A program made the position numbers and the translations under genes. A stretch of DNA of 64,000 nucleotides from Stenopsyche tienmushanensis (taxonomy: Eukaryota; Arthropoda; Insecta; Trichoptera; Stenopsychidae). The DNA lies in contig WACJ01000330.1 of NCBI GenBank assembly GCA_008973525.1, forward strand, positions 248,001 to 312,000, read 5' to 3'. Shown here one piece after another: positions 1-11,529 of the stretch; within the stretch, counting starts at the first letter, position 1; every line of letters starts with the position of its first letter. The notes beneath the pieces were generated by a model. That model made no database searches. It was given only the letters and a program-made list of their open reading frames with translations, and was not told the DNA's origin.

Positions 1-199
1 GACAGAGTGCGGACGGCGTCGAGTGCTCTCTTATGGCCAATTTTGTTCGGGCCGCATTATGAATAAAACAAAACATGACACATAGGTTAGGTTACCGTCG
101 CGCCGTGTTTTCGATCGGATCGCACAAGACGCACGGCGTGCGGACGCGTCGATGTCGGATTCGAATGGAATCGATGCAAAAGATGCATTTTAAATGTAA

Positions 200-340
200 A
201 AAAACAAGAATCGAATACGCACCTGTCATGTTGAGGCCGGGCGAGCGACGGCAGTGGCGCGCATGCGCCCGAACCGCTCCTCTTTCGAATCCCCCAACGA
301 ACCAATGCCTCGTTTTTCCGGCTTCCTCTAAAGCAAAACA
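200..340 (-). promoter_or_regulatory. Possible CpG-rich promoter and first exon of a - strand gene leaving the window
   Basis: A CpG-rich patch contains the palindrome GCGCATGCGC (about 257-266), the core of an NRF-1 type site. On the - strand it is followed by ATG ACA G (229-223) and then a good splice donor, GTGCGT (222-217). This could be a first exon with a seven-base coding start, as in many housekeeping genes, continuing left of position 1. No second exon can be seen in the remaining 220 bases, so the call is speculative. The longer reading frames crossing this patch in both directions look like by-products of its base composition. Confidence 0.2.
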
Positions 341-724
341 TTTGCTAATTTGTGGCTATGATTTGCAAAGTGGCAATTTGCGCCGAAATACGTTTCGGAC
401 GATAACTGGAAACAATCCAAAAAAATGTTGTCACTTTGTTTGAGTAATTTATGTAAGCTCGGTGTATTTGTGACATGCACATTAAAGGCGACGTTGATTT
501 ATTGTGCTGAATGTGATCAATAAATATTATATTGAGCGCCATGCCGTTGGCTATCCAAAATTTACAGATAATCTTCATATTTAATTCGAGCATTATATGT
601 GTACTTGTATCGATCAAAGTCGAAAGTACTTATCGTATTAAATTTGCGCCATTTTGATACGGAGATATTAACTCAAAATCATTGCGTAAGATCGTTTTGA
701 ATCAGTTTTTGCATCCACTGTGTC

Positions 725-932
725 CAGTGGCAGATTTACACTTGAGGGACCCTCGGCCCAATTTAAGTTTGGACATTTGGTGGGGAAATTTCTACCATTC
801 GACCCCCGGTATACGCGGTTTCCTATTACAATTTCACTATTACGCGCTATACAGGCAGAACGGACTAGATTTTCAATTGAATGCTAGTATTTCAATGGAC
901 GACTATCATTTTTATAGATAAATCCGTCACTC
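725..932. mobile_element. hAT-like MITE copy 1 (CAGTGGCGGATTTA-type ends)
   Basis: The left end CAGTGGCAGATTTAC and the right end (reverse complement AGTGACGGATTTAT) are inverted versions of the ends seen at 3092-3525 and 7348-7599. The interior has the family words CAATTTAAGTTTG and ACGCGGTTTCC. CAGTGG termini and a short non-coding interior point to a hAT-superfamily MITE. No clear 8-bp target duplication was found here. An open frame of 79 codons runs through the element and is not a gene. Confidence 0.6.
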
Positions 933-1589
933 TCTAATTGTGTACTTTGCAATTAAGAAAGACTATGCGAGTTTCGAACACATCTCCGGCATCTGGAATC
1001 GAAGACCTTTTTATAATCAATTGACCTTAAATAGAGAAGTTCATGATGATCGTTTGCCTTCTCTATTGTATCGTCGATTCACTGTAAACATAGATGAGAT
1101 TTAAAAAGCTTGAACGACGAAGATAATGAATATTATTAGGACATACCATACAAAGAGTCGAAAGATCAAAGTTGAGAGAGTTCTATGCAATATTTTACAG
1201 TGGATCAATTTGTGAGAGAACACTACAAAAATGATTCGTTCCTATCTATGTAACAGTTCGAGCACTCGCTCGTGAGTTAGACGCTTGTGTCAGATCTACA
1301 ATCAATCCTTCTATAGCGTCGAGAAGGGAACAACGCTATAGGAGTGTTAACTGTATTTATCATTATTTCGCTTCAATAGGCAAATTAAAAAAGCTGGATA
1401 AGTGGGTAGGGCCAAAAATTGAGGCGTTTGAATGTGTGTTCTTCGATGATGATTCGTAATGATAAGCCAAAGGGTTGAATCTCTAAAATACTCTTCAAAG
1501 CTTTTAATTAAGGCTTCGACCCGTTACTTTATTCATTTCGATTTTCGGTCCGATTTCCAAACGTCTTCCAACGGTCTTCATTTCCAAAA
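933..1589. other. Intergenic, nothing recognised
   Basis: AT-rich sequence with no reading frame, repeat pair or RNA gene that I can support. Confidence 0.5.
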
Positions 1590-1745
1590 CAGCGTCGTGA
1601 AGATGTTTCAATCGAGTGTTTGACGATGTTTCACAACAATAAAGCTGAGGTTTTTCGTCGATGCATAACCATGGATGAAACATCGGTCCTTCACACTTCA
1701 CACATGAGACAAAAGAATATGAGGATCCTCTACCGCCCCGAGCTG
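1590..1745 (+). pseudogene. Mariner transposase scrap (first catalytic Asp block)
   Basis: The translation from about 1608 contains ECLTMFHNNKAEVFRRCITM followed by DETS. This matches the mariner block in which a Cys-Leu-x-x-Phe-x-x-Asn run precedes the V/M-D-E-T motif holding the first catalytic aspartate. Similarity fades after about 1740 and the usual HHYTPE continuation is degraded (LHTSHMRQ). It resembles the antisense scrap at 13467-13800. The fragment is far shorter than the roughly 340-residue family and cannot be active. Confidence 0.6.
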
Positions 1746-2028
1746 TTTATTGGTCTTGCTAATCAGTATAATGTCTGCCTACTCAACAAAAGTGTACAGC
1801 AAGGTGCAAAACCTGAATCTAATAATCATGTCCGCGAGGATACGATCATTCTCAACTTCGAGCGGTCAGTAGGTAAGTTTTATGGGTAGGGGGAAGTCTA
1901 GTCTCGCTAACGACTTCATTTGATGCAAGCCACTTATGCAAATTAGCCTTTGGAGGGACTTCTGTGATCGCACAGACGCAACGAAAATGTCGCAAAACGC
2001 CCTAAATGATGACGGAATGGCCATAACG

Positions 2029-2176
2029 TTTGTATGTTCAATTGGTCCGCTTTTCCGACCGCCGAAAGAGCGGCTCGCGATCGGATGCCATACCTGAACA
2101 TAACGATAACGAAGAAAAGAGGGATCAGACAACTTAATATATATTATAAAAACGGGCAGAGTCAATCAGTGTCGGG
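2029..2176 (-). repeat. Dispersed repeat R1, copy A (inverted relative to copy B at 62000-62152)
   Basis: The reverse complement aligns along its whole length, with scattered changes, to 62000-62152. Shared words include CTCTTTTCTTCGTTATCGTT and TATGGCATCCGATCGCGAGC. It contains an ATG in a short shared frame (MASDRE in copy B). It is probably a piece of an unidentified transposon, because copy B is preceded by another repeat piece that is also present inside the hAT MITE at 3092-3525. Confidence 0.6.
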
Positions 2177-3091
2177 CATTTAGTCGGGCAGAGTCAGTCA
2201 AAAGAAACCTATAACAATGAACACTTACGATATCCTAAGAATTAATTTTAAGTGATAGACTACGGTCAGTGATGACAATAATATCTTCGCCAAAATACTC
2301 ATTTTCTTGAGTGTTTGAAGAATTGCAATAAAAACTTGCTTAAAATGGTTATTACTTAGCTGACCAAAAAAACATATTTTTGTAGCAACAATCGCTTAAT
2401 TTGACAGTCGATCATCGGGGGCAACGACAATAGATATGATGCCATAAGCGAATGCTGATGATTTTTTGGTCAGGACGAGAGATCTTTTCGAGTTCGTGGC
2501 CTATCAAGATAGAACGTTTTTGAAAATCGACGGACCAGACTTGTAACGAGTTAAAATACAAGATAATCATCTAGCAGATGACAACAGGCTTCTGACGTAG
2601 TTGTTAATCATATCGTTGATCATTTAGAATCTTTGTAAAAAAAATGTCCAATGATAGACTGAAGGGTCGTTATACTATGGAATCCTCGCCATTGACCTTC
2701 TTATCATTGTTCAGTTTCTTGGAATGTCTTCGTTCGTCAGGTACTGAGTAAATAATTTAGCGTCGGGCTTATTGTCTTCGGTTCTGATTGCTTCTTTCTT
2801 TGATTGTTTTGTCTTGTGAGCCATCGTTGCTTTGAAAATTTAGTTAGATCTGCGTGTCAGAAATGTGCTTCTTCCATTTTATATTGATAACCTCTCCTCG
2901 TCTGACCGAAGATATTCTGCATTGAATTGTTGTTGATAACACTTTATGTCCTTTGTCATTATTTATTGATGCTATTTTATTTGCTTTCATGTATCACATT
3001 CAAGGCTTTTTTGAGGTCACTTTTCCTCGCTGATTGAAACCAATGCTTCATTGAATATCGGATTATTTTTCAATACTCCATTTCTATAAAC
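2177..3091. other. Intergenic, nothing recognised
   Basis: No supported gene or repeat. Short reading frames only. Confidence 0.5.
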
Positions 3092-3525
3092 CAGTAGCGG
3101 ATTTAGCTTAGAACCTTCTGAAAAAATTTGCCGAGGAAGATGACAACTTGATCAATTCCTGGAAAAAAAATAAGAATATTGGATTCTACATATAGAATAA
3201 CACAAAAGTTAAGGTTAAATTTAAAGCCAGTAACACTGCCTGACATGGAAACAGATTTAATGCCCAGTTGCGCCCGTGGCGGGCGCCTGCTTTGCCACGC
3301 CCTTGTTACGGTCCTGTTGTACACGGTTTCACTTTTATGCAACATGCAGAAATCGTGGTTGAAATACCAATTAAAAACTATGCCGTTCTCTACCCTGATG
3401 TCGCGAAATAGTGAAATCGAGGGGCAAATGGCAGAATTTGACCCAGGCTGAAAATCCAAATGGGTTCAAGGGGGTCTCAAACTTAAATTGCGCCAAGGGC
3501 CTCGTGTGTGCTAAATCCACCACTG
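3092..3525. mobile_element. hAT-like MITE copy 2, 434 bp, with 16-bp inverted ends
   Basis: It begins CAGTAGCGGATTTAGC and ends with the reverse complement of CAGTGGTGGATTTAGC. The flanking octamers CTATAAAC (3084-3091) and CTGAAAAC (3526-3533) match at 6 of 8 positions, as expected for an old 8-bp hAT target duplication. Positions 3263-3302 are a GC-rich segment (GGGCGCCTGCTTTGCCACGC part) that recurs inverted at 61872-61911. Open frames inside (3103-3459 minus, 3179-3451 plus) have no recognisable domain. Confidence 0.75.
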
Positions 3526-3684
3526 CTGAAAACGGAGATGTCTTCCTGTTTTTGTTACTCGCCTGTAGGTTCTACTTCTCGGAATTTTTAGCAAAACATC
3601 ACTTTTTTTATGGATTTTTTGACCTGTTTCATTTTTAGAAAAACCCAAGGAATATAAAACGAGACCCGTTGACTTTGCTTAACC

Positions 3685-3971
3685 TTTTCGGCGTCGCAAA
3701 GCGAATTGGGCAGAGTGCGGAAAATACGGAATTAGGTAAAATTGGTCGAATTTGTTGAGCTAGAATCTGATTAAAACCGAAAACAAAGATAAAGATATCT
3801 CCATGGCGAAGTTTTGGTCGATTTTATCGGTCAATGAGAGTAAATTGACTGTTTTACGTAAGCATTGGCACACTTCATAGATTATAAATAAAAAAGCAAA
3901 CGATTTATATGCAATCTAGACGTAATATTTTATTTTTCCAGATTAAGTCACATTATATGCGACGCCGAAAA
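3685..3971. repeat. 14-bp perfect inverted repeat flanking 259 bp
   Basis: TTTTCGGCGTCGCA at 3685-3698 is perfectly complementary to 3958-3971. TTAA lies at 3679-3682 on the left, but no matching TTAA was found on the right. It may be a small MITE related to piggyBac-type elements. There is no coding sequence inside. Confidence 0.4.
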
Positions 3972-4965
3972 CAGATACAAAAACTAGATCCAACTAGAAT
4001 TCGACTTATATAACTGCCATAGACCGCTCGAGAGTCTTCGCTTTTTGTTTTCAGTTTCGTCTATCGTCATGAGACTTCGATGGCTCCATTGGAAGTAATT
4101 ATCTGGCTAATTAAATTGCAGACGTGATTAGACATAATATTTCCTGACTGAGGCATTGTATTCAAAGAAACCATGACCCAGTACCGCAACGGAATAACAA
4201 TATTGTTTCGATAATGCCGGCACGAAATTCACAAGTCGATGTGATTGATGAACTTCAATCGATGACTATCAAAATACCAAGAACTGGCCTTCGAACGGTT
4301 ATTTTTTAAATTCCGTTTTTGATTTCGGTTACGTTCCGGCCAAAATGAAGATTTTACCAGTTATTGGTTTCGTTCCGGTTTGAAGATCTCTGAAAAAGTA
4401 CGCAATTTATGAACATATTTCATATAGGTCAAGATGTTTTCAATTTTTAAGGACGGTGTAAAAATATCGATGACGAAGTTTTGCGGTATTGATATTTCCT
4501 CAAAGGATAATAAATGTGCGCAGTCGACACGACCTTCTCGAAATACTTGTCTTATATAAAACCGTGTTTAAAAAACGTTTCGTAATCCTTTTTGCAACAA
4601 TTGTAAGCCCAAACCAAACATGAATATGTACACTGTCTTTGGACAGTAAGTCTCATCATCATAAAAAATCAAGTGTCCGTTGCGGCAAATCTTTCTAACC
4701 TTTTCAATGAATCAAATTATAGCATTTTAGCATGAAATCAATTAAAATATTTTGCATATTTATGTAAACATGGGCGAAAGTTGCAGTAAATCTACTTGTT
4801 TTCGTTGAATTTCGACCTATTTTTAAACGTTGTCATCCAATCTAACGTTGCTGATAATTAAGACTTATTGGTATCGTTAAAACGTATAGCACTCGCTAGA
4901 TAAAATATTACCGATAAATCAAGAACAGTATGCTTATTCTTGAGCGATCGTCAGTTTACTTCATT
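3972..4965. other. Intergenic, nothing recognised
   Basis: AT-rich. A local run of repeated words (CGTTCCGG, CGGTTACGTTCCGG) near 4320-4390 hints at an old transposon end but could not be paired. Confidence 0.4.
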
Positions 4966-4969
4966 AAAC

Positions 4970-5812
4970 ACACTACCGACAATGAGTTAAGAAACACACA
5001 TCATCGAGTTTTATGTAAAAACACAACAATTAACCATTGCAAATGATTTATTTCAACTTAATTTAATTTCTACAGCCATTCTAATTAGTTTTCGTCATTA
5101 TATTGCGAAATGAATGCCTTTTAATCAGATTTATTGCTAAAAAACATCCAAATTTCCATCAAGGGGGCGCCATGTACCATTAGATGATAATAGGGGACTG
5201 AGATTTTGAAGCACAGTAAAAGACCGGACCGCCCAAAATATCCAAATAACTGTATTTTATTATGGTCCAAAACAATTTAACAATTGAATAGCTCTTCCGC
5301 ACCAGTTTCTAAATTCGATTGAATTCATATAGACGCGTAGTTCTGAAGAAACCCAAATAAAATAAATTGAATAAAAAGAAATGTTGGCTCTGAGCGCGCA
5401 AACAAAAATTGAACAATTGTTGAATGAAAAATATCTTACGGACGGACGAATCTAAATTTGAAATTTTTGGCTCAAAGTGAAGAGTTTTTGTTCGCCGAAC
5501 AAAATCGGAACGCGCTTCAGAAATGCGGAAAATTAAACACGGAGGTGAAAATGTGATGGTTTGGGGCTGTTGAATGGATTGGATGTTACTTGAAAATACT
5601 TTTTACAAAATCAGTACATTTAGATCTTCGAATATTACCCGGCGAAATTTCACATTCCAACAAGATAATGATCCTTAGACTGAGGACTATCTATTTGTAC
5701 AAGTAGGCTCTGGAATATAATACATATATTTGATAAAATTGCCGAATAAATTTAGGTTTTTACCAATTTGTGCTATCATTTAAATGTTTAGCTTATGTAA
5801 TTATGTCAAGGA
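4970..5812 (+). pseudogene. Tc1-like transposon fossil, copy 1
   Basis: Translation with frame changes gives TDESKFEIFGSK near 5440-5480 (first catalytic Asp), KHGGENVMVWGC near 5536-5571 and TFQQDNDP near 5650-5675 (second catalytic Asp). All three are hallmark Tc1 transposase blocks in the right order. A stop follows NDP, and the catalytic-Glu block is not recognisable. The copy at 60655-61855 shares the 5' flank (TTATGTAAAAACA region), the KDRTAQNIQ-equivalent DNA and the 3' tail (CAATTTGTGCTATCATTTAA). It is inactive: several stops and frameshifts. Confidence 0.75.
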
Positions 5813-6433
5813 GGATATGTTTAACAATATGTAGATGTATTTATGTATTTAAAATTAATAAATTATGTATTTCACGGAATATTAAGCGTTTCCAAACTTG
5901 TTGTCGATAGTGCATGATGTTGGAATTTTGGGTTTTGATTTATAAATATAAGCAAATAATCTTCTTCTTCTTAAGCGCTCTGGTACTGAGTCCGCAACAC
6001 TGCCCAAATTATTCAGCCATGACGTCTTCCTGATTCCACTACTGCGACGATCCTCGATTTTCTTCTGGAACTGTAAAAGTGCATATTTTGCGCATAACAT
6101 CAGAGACTGTTTGACTGACTGACAAATTTTCGATCGTCAGGAAGGGAAAAATAAATGCAAAAAGGGTCGTAACATATTGTTCTAATTATCCAAAATTACC
6201 TCATATGTGTTTGAATTATAGTAATGAATACCATGCTACATAATATAAAGTTATACTTCACTTTAAACAAAATTATATGTAGTGTATTTTAGTTATTTTA
6301 ATTTTATGTCTTTATATGTTATATTTATTTTTTATATTCTGTTTATTTTATATTTGCATGTGTTAATTCCATGAAATAGAAATGAAATAACTTGTTAACT
6401 CATATTTAAGCGGAAGAAGAAAACGTTCACCAG
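5813..6433. other. AT-rich intergenic stretch, nothing recognised
   Basis: Very AT-rich with no supported gene. A 72-codon frame on the - strand (5882-6100) has no recognisable domain. Confidence 0.4.
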
Positions 6434-6530
6434 GCGGGGCCTCGAACGAGTTAAAAAAAATCAAATGGATCCAGGGAACCTCAAACTTAAATTACCCCAG
6501 GGGCCTCTCAAATGCTAAATCCGACAATTG
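6434..6530. mobile_element. hAT-like MITE, right-end fragment (copy 3)
   Basis: It matches the right third of the element at 3092-3525: shared CTCAAACTTAAATT, GGGCCTC and the terminal GCTAAATCC. It ends GACAATTG where the others have CACCACTG. The left end is missing. Confidence 0.55.
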
Positions 6531-7347
6531 ATGACGAAGTTCTCTCAAGCATCGGACGCTTTATTAGTAGACATAACACCGATTATTTGGAACAGCGAGT
6601 GGCCATCATAATGCGAAGACTTGCTCGGGTCTATTTTTTGAGTATTTTCTCCAAAATGCTTCATTTCAACGCAATAATGATCGTCACGATCATCGGATTT
6701 TTCAACTGAGATCATATCGGAGGTCAAAGTGGCCATTGAGAAATAGCCGTTTTCGACGAAATCCTCGATCGTTTGTGTTAAACGTATCGATCCGAATATT
6801 TTCATCTGAAGGTTCGAATCCTCGCGTACAAACTCGTGCGTTGTTCGATCTCAGGCGAAGGCCTCAATCGATTTCAATCATGGAAAGCGATGATCTGCGA
6901 ATCGAAAGTGAATGATAATTGAATGCACAAATTGTCATTCACGGTCGATGTTGACACTTTTGAAAGTTTCGCCTTGTCGAGCAAAACGGAAGATTCCAAT
7001 GAAATAGATTACAGGGCGAGAATGCGGAATGTTGGTAACTACGCGAGCACACATTCCACTTTATGACACTCAAATCAAACAGCCTTTTTTATCATGCAAG
7101 GAAAACAAACACGAACATTTTACTCGATAAAATAGTTCAGGTCTCGCCGGAAAAATCGCTTCGATTCGAAGTGGGCTTTTTGAATGTTTTTGGTGGGATC
7201 AAAAATGCATCATGGTTTTGAACAAAGTCAACGACGATTGATAATTAATCGATCGTTATTGAATCCAGACTCAAAAATCGTTTTGAGGTCAATGATTGTA
7301 CACTTCGTGCCGTTCGCGCATTCATTTTAATCAGACATTTCTCGATC
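6531..7347. other. Intergenic, nothing recognised
   Basis: Only short overlapping frames on both strands (for example 6512-6709 plus and 6545-6805 minus), without domains. Confidence 0.4.
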
Positions 7348-7599
7348 CAGTGGTGCTTAGCACTCGAGAGGCCCTTGGCGCAATTTAAGTTCGAGGGCCC
7401 CTGGACCTATTTAGTTTTTTTTTAAATTCTGACACATCAGGTCCTCGATATGAGCGGTTTCCTTTTACCGTTTTTACCACGACGAACATATTTTTTAGCA
7501 ATTTCTTGAATCCCTTCAATTATGCGGTGGGTCAAAATTTTTTTGAGGCCCCTTGAATTTTGGAGGTCCGAGGTGCGCCTATAGGTAAATCCGCCACTG
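7348..7599. mobile_element. hAT-like MITE copy 4, 252 bp, with 8-bp target duplication
   Basis: The left end is CAGTGGTGCTTAGCAC and the right end is the reverse complement of CAGTGGCGGATTTACC. The flanking octamers TCTCGATC (7340-7347) and TCTCGGTC (7600-7607) agree at 7 of 8 positions, the signature of hAT insertion. The interior shares GGCCCTTGGCGCAATTTAAG with the fragment at 8746. No coding capacity. Confidence 0.8.
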
Positions 7600-8745
7600 T
7601 CTCGGTCTGTTCGGTGTTTTGGCGCAACAATGTGTTAATTCATTACTTACATGACTTGACACTGTTCATACGCACAACTCAAAGTCAATTTTTAATCCCG
7701 TTTCGACATTGTCTTTCTCCTTTTTTGATAACCTGATTTGTGATAACGTCCAGTCTTGAGGTCAAAGATGATGTTTCTTCCGACACGAACGAGCTTCGAT
7801 GCGACAAAAATATGATACATATTTTTTTCGAGTCTCGACAACTCGAGCGACGTCGCCCCTTTTATTTTCGCTTGACCATTTGAAAGATATATTTTTTAAA
7901 CGGCAATCATATCGCATGTGCATATGAGATATGTTTTATACAGGGGTATCGAACTGACTCAAATTTACTGAATAAATGTCATCCATTTGAAAAGTTGTTC
8001 GAGGTTCAACATGTGTCAATTCCCTAGTGAAGCAATTCGTCGTTCTCTCTTTTGGGTTTCACATGCGAATATTGATTTGTCCGCTCGGAAGCGTTGCCCT
8101 TTAGAACGACCCAACAACAAACGAGCGAACATCGTTCGTAAACACAGCGAGACCCCGCTTAGCGCTGTTTCAGTATCACGCGGTAATATTGGGATCACGG
8201 ATCGCTATGAAAAAAATCAGAATTCCGAGAGCTTAGCTTTCGATCGATCACGCTCTGAGCCATGTAACTCGTCTGTCCGACTTGACAACATTGTTGTTTC
8301 TCATGGGGCCCAAATTCGATAGCCGGAGCGTAAACAGAAGGAATAGCTATATGATATTATAACGCACGGAATAAACACGGACAATCAGAATACGACATGT
8401 GGCACATCTTCTCTCAGGGGTTATTTATTTTAGATCGATAAGTTTCACTAATTACTCTATCATTAGCCAAAATAACGAAAACAAAATGAAGATAAACAAG
8501 TGCGAACAGACAAGGATGGGAATGCAAGTTTCGAGGTCGATTTCGAAAGATATTTAGACAGTTGTCGTCTGGAAGACATTCGTAAAGTTAACATTTGTAA
8601 GTCGCTATAGAAATACGTAACAGTGAGATGCTGGATTCGCTTTTCGGTGGACGCAGCAACGAACGAGTTAATAAAACCGACCGAGAAGGCAAACGATCAA
8701 TTAGTGAATTTTGGAAAAACTACTACATCATAAATGCTATATGAT
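7600..8745. other. Intergenic, nothing recognised
   Basis: A 111-codon + strand frame (7987-8322) lies in locally GC-richer DNA. Its translation shows no domain, splice context or homologous neighbour, so I do not call it a gene. Confidence 0.4.
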
Positions 8746-8800
8746 CAGTGGGGGACTTAGCACTTGATAGGCCCTTGGCGCAATTTAAGCTTGAGGCTTG
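8746..8800. mobile_element. hAT-like MITE, left-end fragment (copy 5)
   Basis: It begins CAGTGGGGGACTTAGCACTT and continues with GGCCCTTGGCGCAATTTAAG, as in the element at 7348. Similarity stops after about 55 bases. Confidence 0.55.
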
Positions 8801-10260
8801 AAGAAGATTTTCATCCTACGAATTTATTAAGTGATGTACTATATAATTTTTTTACTGTGGTGTATTTACTACACAGAGTCAAGTTATAGTAAAGATATAA
8901 TAATGGAAATTTTTACAACATTACTACATTGAATCTCGATATACTATCTATATTGATACATATTTCGGTCAATCCTTGAAAATGAACCCGACGAGTGGTT
9001 CGAAATATCGGATAAAGTAAAAAAATCGTTTTTAACTTTTTACCTAAAAACCTTAACGCGATCGAACACCCGGCTATTTGTCAATATTTTGATAATTAAA
9101 ATAATTTATATACATATATTGTGGAATATCGATATGAAATATTAGGATTTTAGAATGTCACATGGCGTACTAAATACGCAGCGTCGTAAGGGAAAGATGA
9201 TTTGACTAAGATCCGTCCATGACTCAAAACAAAGACAGGAAAAACTTACTCACTTACTTTATTTGAAACGCGCGCCCTAAAGCGACAGTTATTCGGAAAA
9301 GATTGGCGTGACGCCTCTGAGGCGGACGCGCGCTCCTCTCAGCGTCCACTGTATTATCGCTGTCGTTTCAGGTTGCGCGTTGCATATGAGGACTTTTTTT
9401 CACCGCACCCTATAGTGCAAAATTTTATGTATACATATCGGACCAATTGGCAAGGAGATACAGTGTCTAACAATATCGATCTTTTCTGAAATGAGGTTTG
9501 AGATGGCCAAAATAATCCATGGTTGATGTTGACGAAAAAGGTTAGCATTATTGAGTATCGCAGAACTATTGTCAGTTATAGCTGGTGAAAGTCATCCCAA
9601 CGACGATCTTAAAGAATTATTAGAACAACGAGTGTATAATTGCACTAAGGAGACACTCTGTAGACAAGGGACAAAAAGGAACTTTCGATGGATCAATGGA
9701 CCAACTTATTCAAAATGAATGAATTTAAATTTTGATATAAAATCAAAGGCAAGAGGAAGCATCGTCGATGCGATGCCTCGATATTGATAAAACGATGTAA
9801 GATGAAATTCTCTGTTCTATTGAAATCATCCCCATATATTTAGGCGTCGAGATGAACTCGTTCAACGTCGTCTGGAGCGTATTCTTACCGCATTCAGCAT
9901 CGGTGCTGAATTTGCCGAGCCGTCGAAAAAATGTCACAACAACGCTCTATTATCTTTTCTTCCCGTGAGTAAAAAACGTACCTATTTTCGAACGAGTACG
10001 TGATTCGACGCAGCAAACGATCGTTTAAAAATATTCTCTCTTTCGCCTCAAAATGAGGCGCACTCGTTTCTCCGACATAACCGTACATAGCCGACTGGAT
10101 TCCTCAAAAACAAAATCGTTCGGGATTTCATCGGTTCGGCATGATGCAATTTTAAAAAGAAGCGTTATAAAAAAATCCCTCCGTTTTTAATGAGTCTATT
10201 TGCATTTTCTGTTTTTTGTCGAGAAATTTACATCGCCATGAATAAAACACGAGGACGGAG
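8801..10260. other. Intergenic, nothing recognised
   Basis: AT-rich apart from a short CpG-rich patch near 9265-9350 that contains the small palindrome CGCCTCTGAGGCG. No supported gene. Confidence 0.4.
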
Positions 10261-10279
10261 GTCAAAAGCGACATACGTA

Positions 10280-11050
10280 TGGGAAAATTAGAATTTGTCC
10301 AGCGGTGCAATCGAGTTCGAGCGCAATGTCGCTGAACGGAAAATCGAAGGGAACTTCGTCCCGGAATGTTCGCGAACGTTGTTCCCGTGAGAGTCCGAAC
10401 AGCGAGTCGGGTGTAAATCGTCGATTGGAGTTTTGCGAACGTTCGAGCGGTGGATGCATTCGGTCGGACGGTTTGCGTCTCGGGGTTGACGATCCCTGGC
10501 GTGTCGGGTCGGCCGTCCCGCGACTGACGGCTGACGGCATTCAGTGTTCGTGCGTCGGAGGGGGTGGCGGCGTCGCCGGACAGCGCGACTTCCACGTGCT
10601 ACAGTACGATATTTTGCATTCATAACATAAAACTCGTCTCGTCGCAGTCGCCTCTTCGGCGGCCGAGTCGCTTCGGAGAGGGCTCCCGAAGGAGCGGACG
10701 CGTCGCGCCCTTCCGCGGCCCTCTCCCCGTTCTCCCGTTCGAAACGTCAGTGACGCGCGCGCCTATCGGAGACTCCTTCCGAGTCGTCGACGTCCCATTT
10801 TCGTTCCCTGGCACGCGACTGACGTTGACGGCATCGCGACGATACTACGCGAAGCGGGGCGCTCGCCCTTCGCCCCCGAGCGACGCCTCGGCGACCCGAA
10901 CGCGCGGAGGTCCCCCGTCCTCGACCGATCGAGCGATGCGCAAATATTTACATCCCAAGGCGAAGTATGCTCTTCCATCGCGAAACACTTAAATCAACAA
11001 ACTACGAGCTCGAATCGCGCCCCGGAGACATACCGCCGGAAGTCCGCGTC
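10280..11050. promoter_or_regulatory. CpG-rich block, possible promoter or 5' exon of unknown gene
   Basis: About 770 bp are markedly GC- and CpG-rich in an otherwise AT-rich window. Reading frames above 60 codons exist in several frames on both strands at the same place, which is what base composition alone produces. No translation shows a known domain. The block could be a promoter, an untranslated exon or GC-rich foreign DNA. Strand is not determinable. Confidence 0.3.
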
Positions 11051-11529
11051 CTTTAGCGCGCGAAATTCAAATCCATCCCCAACAGCGACTAGTGTTTTGG
11101 TTCAGAGCAATGCTTTTCGGCACAAAGGCCGAGGAATCGAATTTAATCGACCGTTGCGACATTTTGCCATACATTTATGATAAAGGTGGTTTCCGAATTC
11201 CTTCCGGAACCGCAAGTCACACGACCGTACTCTCGAGGCCAAGATTTCAGTTATCAAGATTTTAGTTAGTTTCTCGCCGATAACAGACTTTCAAATCATT
11301 CGACGCTGCGATAGCGCATTTAACACTTTACATCCGGGCGATATAATTCTCAAACCAGCTGATAGAGCAAGAGTTTACCATATCGATAAATTTGAACATA
11401 ACAGTGTTTTTCGATTTATGGTGGGTTTATCACCACTGTATTAAACTTGATGAAACACCATCAAATAACAAAAATATTTGCATACATCACAGCCTGAAAC
11501 TATTGTGAGTATTTCGTCATCCTTCTGAT

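Noticed and set aside
682..921. Open frame of 79 codons at the left end
   Set aside because: It runs straight through a hAT MITE and shows no domain.
6807..6820. GGTTCGAATCC, a perfect tRNA T-loop/B-box word
   Set aside because: No D-arm (A-box) at the right distance upstream and no acceptor stem can be formed, so it is not a tRNA gene.
10152..10992. Several frames of 64-147 codons on both strands
   Set aside because: They overlap one another in a CpG-rich block where stop codons are rare; none has a domain, a splice chain or a distinctive start.
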